From contig JAJDYI010000017.1 of the NCBI GenBank assembly GCA_022825235.1, forward strand, positions 157,489 through 221,488: 64,000 bases of DNA, written 5' to 3'. The notes under the pieces were generated by a model. That model worked only from the letters and a program-made list of their open reading frames with translations, ran no database searches and was not told the DNA's origin. How positions within the stretch are numbered: position 1 is the first letter of the stretch; the number at the start of each line of letters is the position of its first letter. Below are positions 27,137 to 35,408 of this stretch, one piece after another. Source of the DNA: Alphaproteobacteria bacterium. GTDB taxonomy: Bacteria > Pseudomonadota > Alphaproteobacteria > TMED109. The position numbers and the translations under genes are program-made.

Positions 27137-28294
27137 TCATTCGTCTTGCCCGGCGCCGTCGGCGGTGCGGCCCGGTAGCCCATCGCGCAGCGCCGCATCG
27201 TCCAGGTGCGCATAGATCGCGGTCGTGGTTCGCTTGCGGTGCCCAAGCAGCTTGCCCACGGCGGTCAGCCCGACCCCGTTCATGACGCCCTGCGAGGCAT
27301 ACGTATGGCGAGCATCGTGGAGGCGCACGCCGTGCAGCCCGGCCTCCTCCCGGACGCCGACCCAGAACGTGTAGCGGCGCGACGTGGTGAGGTCCTCGGG
27401 AAACACCCGCGCCGCGCCTTCCTCCCTGGGCAGCGCCGCGAGCACCGTGACGGCTTCCGGCCCGAGCCAGAGCGTGCGCGGGCCGGTCTTGGAGTCGCCG
27501 AGGCGCGCGCTTGCACCATCCTCCGACAGCTCCCCGATCTCCTTCCATCGCAGGTGGAGCACTTCGGACAGCCGGGCGCCGGTCAGCGTCAGCAGCCGGA
27601 TCGCGGCGACCGGCCACGGGTGATCGGCCGCGTGCCGGTCGAGCACCGCGCCCAGCCGTCGCAGTTCGTCGCGGCCGAGGAAGCGCGCGACGGGCCTCCG
27701 CGGGTTCATGACGATGTTGGCGCAGGCGTCGGGGACGTGCCCGCCAAGCTCCCCCCACTGGCGTGCGGTGGCGAGCATGGTGCGGAGGATCTCGAAGGCG
27801 CGGTTGGCGGCGCCGGGCCTGTCAGCGCTCGCGGCGTCGAACCACGCGGAGACCCGCGCATGGTTGATGGCGTCGAGGCGCAGGCGCCCGAACGCCGGCA
27901 GCAGCCGGTGGCGCAGGTAGATGTCGTAGGTCTCGAGCGAGGACGGTTTCCACCGGCTGCGGCGCCGCTCGCGGTAGGTGGCGGCGAAGTCGCGGAACAG
28001 CGGCGCCTTGACCCTGCGATCCGGAACCACCTCGCCCGTCCAGACGCGGGCAAGCAGGGTGGCCGCCTCCTTCCGTGCATCCGCGAGACTCGTCTCCGGG
28101 AAGCGCCCGAGGGTGAGCTTCCGCATCCGGCCCTGCACGCGGGTCTGGACGATGAACGCGCGCACGCCCGAGGGATGCACCCTGACCCCGAAGTGGGCGA
28201 GCGCACCGTCCCAGAGCGTGTACTCGGCCGCCCCGGGCCGTGCGGCGGCGATGGCCTTCCGGGTGAGGGGCTTCTTCACGGGGCTACGCGCCAT
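27137..28294 (-). CDS. Tyrosine recombinase (second gene of a tandem integrase pair)
   Basis: A 385-residue phage-type integrase. The N-terminal part has an arm-binding segment (YTLWDGALAHFGVRVHPSG) and a SAM-like core-binding domain (about 95-200). The catalytic domain has TGARLSEVLHLRW (first Arg), the HDARHTYAS box, LLGHRKRTTTAIYAHLD and the nucleophile Tyr. It is closely similar over its whole length to the protein at 56756-57985. Its start overlaps by 11 nt the end of a truncated partner integrase, exactly as in the intact pair. It probably moved the transfer module. Confidence 0.9.
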   Translation of the reverse strand: MARSPVKKPLTRKAIAAARPGAAEYTLWDGALAHFGVRVHPSGVRAFIVQTRVQGRMRKLTLGRFPETSLADARKEAATLLARVWTGEVVPDRRVKAPLFRDFAATYRERRRSRWKPSSLETYDIYLRHRLLPAFGRLRLDAINHARVSAWFDAASADRPGAANRAFEILRTMLATARQWGELGGHVPDACANIVMNPRRPVARFLGRDELRRLGAVLDRHAADHPWPVAAIRLLTLTGARLSEVLHLRWKEIGELSEDGASARLGDSKTGPRTLWLGPEAVTVLAALPREEGAARVFPEDLTTSRRYTFWVGVREEAGLHGVRLHDARHTYASQGVMNGVGLTAVGKLLGHRKRTTTAIYAHLDDAALRDGLPGRTADGAGQDE

Positions 28295-28425
28295 GCCGCA
28301 CCTCCCCCCGGTTCCGGCCGCCCGTCATGGCGTCGCCGACGATCCCGGAGATGCGCCCCGCCGCGTCGCGGACATGCTCGTCCGCGAGATGGGCGTAGCG
28401 CTCGGTCGTGTTGACCCGCCCATAA
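28284..28425 (-). pseudogene. C-terminal fragment of partner tyrosine recombinase
   Basis: Only the last 45 or so residues remain, beginning near VNTTERYAHLADEHV and ending after the AAGRISGIVG segment. They match the end of the intact integrase at 55615-56766 almost residue for residue (TARYAHLADEHVREAAGRIS). The nucleophile Tyr is kept, but everything upstream is lost at about 28425, where a small IS-type ORF begins. Confidence 0.8.
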
Positions 28426-28435
28426 CCCCCACAAG

Positions 28436-28654
28436 TTGAGCGAGACGGACACGGTTCACTACTGTTTTCATCCGCTCGCGGGACCGCGGGTACGGACGCT
28501 GGAAAGCCGCTCACATCGCGGGGAGCCGATGGTGGTGGTCATCGATGCTGCTGGTTGGCGGTATCACCTGCCGTTGTGGATAACGTTGCCGGAAGCGGCG
28601 TGGTGGGAGGTGCGCGAACGCCCGAGGCTGTCGCTTCCGGCGTTGTCGGAGCAT
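28436..28654 (+). pseudogene. DUF5372-like IS accessory ORF, truncated
   Basis: About 70 residues starting TTG AGC GAG, with HYCFHPLAGPRVRTLESR, a HRGEP motif and a hydrophobic LPLWITLPEAAWWEV segment. This pattern is found in small proteins associated with insertion sequences (DUF5372-like). The frame loses similarity near 28654, where a repeat-protein fragment begins. It probably marks the DNA that truncated the integrase. Confidence 0.4.
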
Positions 28655-28844
28655 CTTGGGCGAGGCGTACCGTGTCCTGATGCTGGTCGAAATCCGGAAG
28701 GTCCAGGTCGCGGTCGGGGACGTAGCAGGGGCCGGACGGATGATGGACGAGGCGCGGGCCGGGACGATCGAGGACACGGACGATCGGGTCTTTGCGCTCG
28801 CCCATGTCGCCCGGAACCAGGGGGGTGTGGTCCATGAAGGATGA
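28655..28844 (+). pseudogene. C-terminal fragment of an alpha-helical repeat protein
   Basis: About 60 residues (VLMLVEIRKVQVAVGD, then DDRVFALAHVARNQGG) match residues in the protein ending at 32444 (KMLVEIWNVQFAAGF, then DDRVCVFAYTARNQGA). It is the tail of a second copy of that TPR-like family. Its stop (28842-28844) overlaps the start of the secreted-protein gene at 28834. Confidence 0.6.
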
Positions 28845-29649
28845 GTGGCGCGGCCGCCCGGTATCGCGCCCGTTGCTGACCCTGGCGCTCTCCGCCTGCT
28901 GCGCGCTGGGCGCCGGCTGGCTCTGGAACCTGCCGGTCCCGGTTGTTGCGGCAGCGTCCGCGCCACCTGGGGTTCAGGCTTCCGCCGCCGGGGAAGCCGC
29001 GGTCTCGCGGGATGCCGCCGTGCTCGCTAGGCGGATCCTCCAGCGGCAGGGCCGGGAACTGTTCGTGGACGAGCAACGTCTCGATCTGCTCGCACGCGAG
29101 ATCGGGTCGGTCTTGGGGCTGGTCCGGACGCGCTACCCGGCGATGGCAGAGATCGCCGCGCGGCAACTGCCCGCAGTGTTGCGTCTCGAGATCGAAGGTG
29201 CGTTGCTCGACGACATTGCCGGGCGCTGGGCCGGAGTGAGCGCCGGCGCCGTGCCCGCGACCGGGCATGCGGTATTCGAAGCGCTCAATTCCAGGCTGGG
29301 ATTGCGGACTGTCGAGTTCTGGCCGGCCTCCGCCGCCGTCTACCTGCGTTTCCCGGACCAGGTGAACCCGCGCGCCGCCGTCGAGGCGTATGCGGCGATC
29401 GCCGGCGTTGCCGAGGCGCGGTTCGAACAGCGCCGCATCGACGGATCCGATATCGCCGTGCGCAGGGCCAACGGAACCTGGCATGTCGTCATGCGCAAGG
29501 CGTGGGGCGACTGTCCGTCCGGGTGCATCCACAAGGAAACGCATTTTTTCGCCGTCGGCAGCGGGCATGTCGAACGGATAGACGGGAAAATCGCAAGGGA
29601 GATGCCGGTGTTCTGGACGATCGAGGGGATCGCAAGGCTCGGATGGTGA
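28834..29649 (+). CDS. Exported protein of unknown function
   Basis: A 271-residue protein with an N-terminal hydrophobic export segment (about 13-35), a helical N-terminal domain (about 55-135) and a mixed alpha/beta C-terminal part. A WGDCPSGCIHKETHFFAV motif near residues 225-242 resembles a motif I know from uncharacterised secreted proteins. ATG 28834 overlaps the preceding repeat-protein fragment, suggesting translational coupling. The partner relationship recurs at 32467. Function unknown. Confidence 0.65.
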   Translation: MKDEWRGRPVSRPLLTLALSACCALGAGWLWNLPVPVVAAASAPPGVQASAAGEAAVSRDAAVLARRILQRQGRELFVDEQRLDLLAREIGSVLGLVRTRYPAMAEIAARQLPAVLRLEIEGALLDDIAGRWAGVSAGAVPATGHAVFEALNSRLGLRTVEFWPASAAVYLRFPDQVNPRAAVEAYAAIAGVAEARFEQRRIDGSDIAVRRANGTWHVVMRKAWGDCPSGCIHKETHFFAVGSGHVERIDGKIAREMPVFWTIEGIARLGW

Positions 29650-29823
29650 CGGCCGGGTTCGGGCGGCCTCGCCGGATGCGCGGCCTGAGGCCGTTGCGCG
29701 CCGGGTCGAGCGGCACCTCGGCAGCAGCCCGAGGTGGTGGAGGTTGGAGGCCAGCACCGAGAGAGTCGCGACGCGGGCGAGGCCGTCCACGCCGCAGGCC
29801 GGCATCCGGGCGGGGAGACACAC

Positions 29824-30042
29824 GTGAGCGAGACGCACAAGACGGACCCGAGCCGCGGCGCGTTGCCCGGGGTTCCATCTGTGCCGGCCGCGCGGGCGAC
29901 TCTGGCGCAAGCCGCACGGGCTGCGGACGCTATGGAAGATCCTTCCGGCCGGGTCGCCGTGCGCGCGGCGATCGCGGGATTGCACCACAGAGCCGGCGAC
30001 GGGCCGGGAGCCGCGAGGATGATGGCGCTGGCGCTTGTATGA
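29824..30042 (+). pseudogene. N-terminal part of helical repeat protein, cut by IS110
   Basis: GTG 29824 follows GGGGAGA and begins about 72 codons ending with the first repeat (RVAVRAAIAGLHHRAGDG, AARMMALAL). The insertion sequence then interrupts it at about 30038. The reading resumes beyond the IS at 31623 with ERARELPRSVARAAALGGIA, which continues the same roughly 43-residue repeat register. The two parts were one gene. Confidence 0.7.
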
Positions 30043-31621
30043 GGGCCCCGTTGTCAAGCGGCAGCCGCGGTGCGATTTACAGCATCGTCAGGCCTCCTCC
30101 GGAGGATCGGTTCGGCGTCTGGTGTTGCCGGGTCGGAACGCGTTGGCACCGGTCGCGCCCTGGGGCGCGCACCCAACTTGTATCCGGGCGGTGGCGGCGG
30201 CATCGCCGGTCCGTCCCTCGATCCCGCTTGCTTGCGGGCGCCACGTTCCGGAGGCGGGACCCATCTGGAGAATCGGCGTCTTGCAGCCCAGCGCCAGCTC
30301 GGTCACACGCCACCCGGCCCAGCGCCGGCCGCGTCCGGCCGGTCCGGGAACTCGGGGTCTCGGGCTCAGGCGACGCGTGCGCCGGTGGGCACGAGACCGG
30401 TGTCGGCATACCGCCACAGGGCGACCAGAAGCTTGCGGGCCAGCGCCACGATCATGACCCGTCGGATCCGGCCCCGGGCGCCAGCGGTACGGGCCTGGAA
30501 CCATTGGCTCAGCGCACTGTCGGGCTGGAAGCGGACCCAGCGCCACGCCATCTGCACGAGCTGGGCGCGGATCCAGCCGGGCCCGTCGCGGCCGATCCCC
30601 TGGTCGCGCTCGACGTCGCCGCTGGCCCACGGGGTCGGCGCCAGGCCGGCCCAGCCCGCGAGCTCGCGGCGGTTGCGGAACTCGCGGTAGAAGACCTCAT
30701 GCGTGAGCAGGGTCGCGTCGTTCGCGCCGATCCCTTTCAGGCCGGTCAGCGTCGCGATCGTCGCGTCGGCCCGGGCCGCGTTGCCCGCGGGCTCCTCCGC
30801 GCGGCGGACCGCCGCCCCCGTGCACACGGCCTCATCGCGCTCGGCCTCGACCGCCTCGACCTGCCGCATGACCAGCCCCAGCCGTTCGGCGAGCCGCTCG
30901 ATCTCCCGGCGCGCCCGTGGCGGGAGCGGCTCGCCACAGGCCGTGGTCACGGCCGCAAACGCCGCATCGAAGTCGCGGGCACGCGGCTCCAGGCCGAACA
31001 CCCCGTGCAGTGTCAGGAGCCCCTTGATCGCGTTTGTCAGCGAGGTCCGCTCCCGGACCAGCCGCTGGCGCTCCCGCAGCAGACGCTTGCGATCTTCCTC
31101 CTCGACGCTCGGCACCCGCACCCGGCTCAGCACCGCCGCGTCGCCCCGGTCATACGCCAGCAGCGCGCGGACCATCTTCTTCGTGTCGATCCGGTCGGTC
31201 TTGCGCTGCTTCGCCTTCCGGTTGACCAGCAGGCTCGCCGGGTCCAGCACCACCGCCTCCAGACCTATCTCCTGCTGCAGCCAGCGCGCCAGCCAGAACC
31301 CCTCGTAGCCGGCCTCGTAGCAGACGCGCACCTCTACCCCCCGGCCCAGCGCGCGCTCGGCCCGGGAGCGGTGCTTCTCGAGCAGGCCCTTGAGGCCCGC
31401 GACATCCGCCGCACCCAGCGTGTGCAGCCCTATCTTCTCGCCCAGCGGGCTCTTGAGCCCGACGACCCAGCCCTTCCGGCTGACCTCGACGGCGACGTAC
31501 AGCGTGCTAGCCTCGGCACCGGCCGGCGCCGCGAGTGCGATCCTTGCGGACATCGTCAATCTCCTCGTCAACAAATGGGAAAAGACGGCACCGTAGCGCC
31601 GGCCACCCAACGTGCCTCATA
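30038..31621. mobile_element. IS110-family (IS1111-type) insertion sequence
   Basis: The element is about 1.58 kb. TATGAGG at 30038-30044 and CCTCATA at 31615-31621 form 7-bp inverted repeats at or near its ends, as in the IS1111 subgroup. It encodes one minus-strand transposase. The roughly 320 bp between the left repeat and the transposase stop (30045-30365) has no gene and is the usual IS110 non-coding end. It splits a repeat-protein gene. No target duplication is evident, which is normal for this family. Confidence 0.8.
30366..31553 (-). CDS. IS110/IS1111-family transposase
   Basis: A 395-residue protein. The N-terminal RuvC-like DEDD domain starts YVAVEVSRKGW and includes CYEAGYEGFWL and KTDRIDTKKMVRAL; the C-terminal Transposase_20-type domain contains LTGLKGIGANDATLL, ELAGWAGLAPTPW and ARKLLVALWRY. 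The frame is intact, so the element may be active. Start 31553 has GAGGAG nearby; the longer frame to 31610 runs into the IS end. Confidence 0.92.
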   Translation of the reverse strand: MSARIALAAPAGAEASTLYVAVEVSRKGWVVGLKSPLGEKIGLHTLGAADVAGLKGLLEKHRSRAERALGRGVEVRVCYEAGYEGFWLARWLQQEIGLEAVVLDPASLLVNRKAKQRKTDRIDTKKMVRALLAYDRGDAAVLSRVRVPSVEEEDRKRLLRERQRLVRERTSLTNAIKGLLTLHGVFGLEPRARDFDAAFAAVTTACGEPLPPRARREIERLAERLGLVMRQVEAVEAERDEAVCTGAAVRRAEEPAGNAARADATIATLTGLKGIGANDATLLTHEVFYREFRNRRELAGWAGLAPTPWASGDVERDQGIGRDGPGWIRAQLVQMAWRWVRFQPDSALSQWFQARTAGARGRIRRVMIVALARKLLVALWRYADTGLVPTGARVA

Positions 31622-31622
31622 G

Positions 31623-32444
31623 CATCTGGAGAGAGCGCGGGAACTCCCGCGGTCCGTGGCGCGGGCCGCGGCGCTTGGCGGCATCGCGCAGGCGGAAACC
31701 GACGAGCGCGAGGGGGCGCAGGCAACCATCGCGGAGGTCGTGGCGGCCTTGCCGGCTGCCGGGGACGAAGCCGCGCGGGCGCTGGGTGCGATCGCGGGGG
31801 CGCAGGCCGCAGCCGGGGATGTCGCGGGCGGCCTGGCGACGGCGCAGGCCATCGGCAAGGGCCGCGAGCGCGACGGCGCGCACGACTCGATCGCCTTCAT
31901 TGCGGCGGCGGGCGGCAGGTTCCGCGAAGCCCTGAGCGCATGCCGCGCGATCGGGGACTGCGATCTGCGGACGCCATGCTTCTGGTCGCTCGCCAGGGCG
32001 CAGGTCGCCGCCCGCGACGCGGTGGGGGCAGCCCGCTCGCTCGCCGACGCCCTAGCGAGCGTCCGGGGCGTCGCGAACGAGGCGGACCGGGTCAAGATGC
32101 TGGTCGAAATCTGGAATGTCCAGTTCGCGGCCGGGTTCACCGCGGGGGTCGCGCGGACGATGGAGGATGCGCTGGCGCTGGCCGGGGCGATCGGGGACGT
32201 GGACGATCGGGTCTGTGTGTTCGCCTATACCGCCCGCAACCAGGGGGCGCGCGGGGAGCGGGCGGCGGCGCTGCGGACCGTCGCGGTCGCGCTCGGCGTT
32301 GCCAGGGGGATCGCGGACGGCCGGGTCCGCGCATCCGCGTTTTGCTCGATCGCGGAGGCGCAGGCGCAAAGCGGCGACCGCGCGGCGGCGTTGCGCTCGA
32401 TCACGGCAGCGGCGGATGCCAATCTGCATGACCTCGCCGTATAA
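31623..32444 (+). pseudogene. C-terminal part of helical repeat protein, after IS110
   Basis: About 273 codons of alpha-helical tandem repeats, period about 43 residues, with a consensus like R-A-x-A-L-x-x-I-A-x-A-Q-A-x-x-G-D-x-x-G-A followed by ALxxAxxIxD. It resembles TPR/SEL1-like scaffolds common in some alphaproteobacteria. A GTG at 31656 could restart translation. The IS at its left removes the native start. It is followed 22 nt later by a membrane-protein gene. Function unknown; such repeats usually bind proteins. Confidence 0.65.
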
Positions 32445-32466
32445 GGACGATCGAAAAGAGTAGGCA

Positions 32467-33358
32467 ATGACAAGCATTACCTTAGCATTTCTCAAATTTC
32501 TGGCCATCGGCATTGCCACGGCTTCAGGCATCGTAGCGGCCCTAAGCCGGACGCGGGACCGTACAACCGATCAAATTACACGAGGCGGAGTAGTGCTCGT
32601 TTTCTTTATGGTTATTTCCGCAACTATTGCAGCAGTGACTCAGACGATAGAGATATCTATTTCAAATGAACAACAAAGAGCAGATCGGATATATCGACTG
32701 CAGGAATATGAGGCACTTTACGATTTGGTACATCCACTCGGAGAACTTCGTGTGCAAATCAACGCCACCTATCCAATGTCGATGGACCCTGAAAGCATCG
32801 GTGATGATTGGCTGAAACGTGTAAATGACTCGCTGGCATCGTCAAAACGTTACATTTTGCTCAACGAACCAAACAATGTGTTGAGACCACGCGGTGATGT
32901 TAATGGCGAGCGGGCCGTATTCGAGCTCTTGGTTGAGCCGGAGTTCGAAATTGGCATCAACCGCTCAACTGCCAAGGCGTTTCATGATGAGCTACTTTTT
33001 CGAACCGGCACACCACAAGTTTCGAACATCTACGTGCGCTTCGATGACCGTGCGCTTCGATGACAAGGAGGTCGACAGCCAAATCAAGGCCACAGGTCTT
33101 CGCCTTATCGATGATAGGCGGATATTATCTTGGCGAGATTTATATGGCGCGGAGGTAACGATCTACGTTCCAGGAGTGGCGCCTCCGGGTACCGAATTTA
33201 CGCGGGTTCGCATGACATTTATGACTGGGGCACAGTTCGGAAAGTCAATTGAAATTCCACTAGGTGAAAAGGGAAAACGCCTCGGAGATTACAAGGAGAG
33301 ATATGTGCATATCCTCACCGAGAAAGAACTCGGGCCGGAGCCTGATCTCTTGCGTTGA
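32467..33358 (+). pseudogene. Two-helix membrane protein broken by a 16-bp duplication
   Basis: The first frame (198 aa) has two N-terminal membrane helices (about 5-25 and 41-61), a helical stalk and a soluble domain, then stops at 33063. The rest of the domain (KEVDSQIKATGLRLIDD to PEPDLLR) continues in another frame to 33358. The break coincides exactly with a perfect tandem duplication of 16 bp at 33033-33064; removing one copy restores a single frame of about 290 codons. Its base composition is lower in GC than its neighbours, suggesting separate origin. No family recognised. Confidence 0.75.
33033..33064 (+). repeat. Perfect 16-bp tandem duplication
   Basis: CGTGCGCTTCGATGAC occurs twice in a row (33033-33048 and 33049-33064). 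Sixteen is not a multiple of three, so it shifts the frame of the surrounding gene. It looks recent because both copies are identical. Confidence 0.95.
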
Positions 33359-33370
33359 TAACCGCGTTTC

Positions 33371-33490
33371 TCACATGCGCGCGAGAAGATCGCGGGTCTG
33401 AAGGGTGACGGCTGCGGTGTAGATTGCGTTAGCCGTGACGTAGGCATGTCCGAGGACGGGGAGGATGGTCGGGAGTCGCACGCCGGGGCG
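33371..33490 (-). pseudogene. C-terminal remnant of a tyrosine recombinase
   Basis: Read on the minus strand the segment gives RLPTILPVLGHAYVTANAIY followed by TAAVTLQTRDLLARM and a stop. LGHxxxxTxxxIYTxAV is the end of XerC-like phage integrases including the catalytic Tyr. No start and no other catalytic box is present, so it is a relic of another integration event. Confidence 0.7.
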
Positions 33491-33862
33491 ACAGCGGCGA
33501 TGCGGCAGGTGTGGTCCCGAAACGCCGAAGGGCGTCTCCATCCCGCTTCCTAGCTGCTCAAACGATCAGGCGAAGCAAACCAATTTGTAACCGGCAGTTA
33601 GCCTGAGCGGCGCTTGAGCGACCGCGTCCGCGACGCACCTCCGGAAACGGTTCCCGATCCGCCGCGCGGCTTCCGGGCGGGAGTGTAGGAAGCGGGAGGT
33701 AACAACACAATGCAGAAAGATGCACGCTCACGCACTGGCAGCGTCATTCGCTCGGTCTGCGCCCTCGGAGGGCCACGGACGCCCCACCGTAATGAACGCG
33801 GGCATGAGTTGGTCGGTCAACTTCCTTTACGGAAAGCGTAACGTGAGTTACGGTCGGGACGC
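33491..33862. other. Non-coding stretch upstream of higB
   Basis: No convincing gene. The final part (about 33700-33862) probably carries the promoter of the toxin-antitoxin/restriction cassette. The rest may be further integrase debris, too decayed to read. Confidence 0.35.
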
Positions 33863-34141
33863 ATGATACGGGGCTTCAGGGATCGGGAGACGCGCCGCTT
33901 CTTCGAGGGGCAACGCGTCGCGGCGTTTCATGGCTTCGCCAATCAGGCTGTGCGCCGGCTGCTCCTGCTGGACAGCGCAGAAACGCTCGGAGACCTTGCC
34001 GCATTGCCGAGCAACCGGCTCGAAGCGCTGCGGGGCGACCGCGCCGGTCGTCACAGCATTCGGATCAACGTGCAGTGGCGCGTCTGCTTCCGGTGGACGG
34101 ACGACGGGCCATGCGACGTGGAGATCGTCGATTATCACTGA
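33863..34141 (+). CDS. higB: HigB-type toxin (RelE superfamily)
   Basis: A 92-residue protein: MIRGFRDRETRRFFEG, then RLLLLDSAETLGDLAALPSN and a C-terminal WRVCFRWTDDGPCDVEIVDYH. This is the HigB host-inhibition/killer layout, a ribosome-dependent mRNA endonuclease. Toxin before antitoxin is the normal higBA order. It lies 12 nt from higA and heads a cassette of restriction genes. Confidence 0.92.
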   Translation: MIRGFRDRETRRFFEGQRVAAFHGFANQAVRRLLLLDSAETLGDLAALPSNRLEALRGDRAGRHSIRINVQWRVCFRWTDDGPCDVEIVDYH

Positions 34142-34153
34142 GGGAAGTCTGAC

Positions 34154-34486
34154 ATGAATGCAAGGAACGGCATGAAGCCGGTGCATCCCGGCGAAATCCT
34201 GCGCGGCGAACTCGACGAGCTTGGCCTGTCGGCCAACGCGCTGTCGAAGGAGCTGGGCGTCCCGGTGAACCGGGTGACGATGATCCTGAACGGCCAGCGT
34301 GGGGTGAGCGCGGACACGGCGCTGCGGCTCGCACGGTATTTCGGGACGACGCCGCAACTCTGGCTGAACCTGCAAAAGACCTGGGAGCTTCGCCGGGCGG
34401 AGATCGCGGCGGGCCGCGAGATCGCAAAGCGCGTGACGCCCCGACAGTCGACGGCAGCAGGCGCGGTGACCGATGCCCGTCCCTGA
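34154..34486 (+). CDS. higA: HigA-type antitoxin, HTH regulator
   Basis: A 110-residue protein with MKPVHPGEILRGELDELGLS, a helix-turn-helix LSKELGVPVNRVTMILNGQR and a C-terminal LWLNLQKTWELRRAE, typical of HigA. It neutralises HigB and represses the operon. Because its end overlaps the mrr-like gene by 14 nt, it may also control the restriction genes. Confidence 0.92.
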   Translation: MNARNGMKPVHPGEILRGELDELGLSANALSKELGVPVNRVTMILNGQRGVSADTALRLARYFGTTPQLWLNLQKTWELRRAEIAAGREIAKRVTPRQSTAAGAVTDARP

Positions 34487-35405
34487 TTTCCAGTCGCTGA
34501 TGCTCCCTGCCCTCAAGGCGTTTGCCGGTGGTGGGGAGCCGCCGCTTTCGGAAGTCCGCGAACGGATCGCCAGGGCCGCAGGACTCTCGGCGGAAGATGT
34601 CGAGGAAATGCTCCCGAGCGGCCGGCAGACAATCTTTGTGAACCGCGTGAGTTGGGCCGTGATCTACATGGTGCGGGCTGGGTTGCTGGAGCGGGTCCGT
34701 CGCGGTGTCTATCGGCTCACGGAAGAGGACCAACGCCTGTTGTCCCGCGCGCCCCCGCACATCGACATGAACCTCCTTGGCGAGTATCCCGATTTCGCCG
34801 AATGGAAGCAGCGGGCGAACGCTTCGCTCCCCGGCAGGGCTGCGACACCCAAACCGAACGAGGAAATCTCCTATACGCCGGAGGAGGCACTGGACCGCGC
34901 TGCGCGACAGTTGAGCAGTGCCTTGGAGGCCGACGTGCTGCATCGGGTCCGCGATGCAGCACCGGCGTTTCTCGAACGGGTGGTCGTCGATTTGTTGATC
35001 GCTATGGGCTATGGCGGCGGCGATGCTGCGATGGGCCGTGTGACCGGACGTTCCGGCGATGGCGGAATCGACGGCACGATCCGGGAGGATGCGCTCGGCT
35101 TGGACGAGGTGTACGTGCAGGCGAAGAAGTATGCGGCAGGCAATGCCGTGGGCGAAGGCGACTTGCGCAACTTCGCAGGCGCGATCGACGCTGCGGGCAC
35201 GACCAAGGGCGTGTTCGTCACCACGTCCGGCTTCACACGTGCCGCCAAGGACTATGTGGCGCGGAGCCCCAAGCGGATCGTCCTGATCGACGGTGAAGAG
35301 CTGGCGCGGCTCATGGTCTTGCACGGAATCGGAGTGCGAACGCGCCTTCCACATTACGAGGTCAAGCGGATCGACGAAGACTACTTCGATCAGGACGCGC
35401 CGTAG
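34473..35405 (+). CDS. mrr: Mrr-like restriction endonuclease
   Basis: A 310-residue protein. The N-terminal winged-helix domain (about 1-110) resembles the Mrr N-terminal domain, and a C-terminal PD-(D/E)XK nuclease domain carries GRSGDGGIDG (Asp200) and YVQAKKY (Gln216-Ala-Lys218), the Mrr active-site pattern. Mrr enzymes cut modified DNA. It overlaps higA and precedes the fused methyltransferase gene by 3 nt, so all four genes look like one transcription unit. Confidence 0.9.
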   Translation: MPVPDFQSLMLPALKAFAGGGEPPLSEVRERIARAAGLSAEDVEEMLPSGRQTIFVNRVSWAVIYMVRAGLLERVRRGVYRLTEEDQRLLSRAPPHIDMNLLGEYPDFAEWKQRANASLPGRAATPKPNEEISYTPEEALDRAARQLSSALEADVLHRVRDAAPAFLERVVVDLLIAMGYGGGDAAMGRVTGRSGDGGIDGTIREDALGLDEVYVQAKKYAAGNAVGEGDLRNFAGAIDAAGTTKGVFVTTSGFTRAAKDYVARSPKRIVLIDGEELARLMVLHGIGVRTRLPHYEVKRIDEDYFDQDAP

Positions 35406-35408
35406 ACC

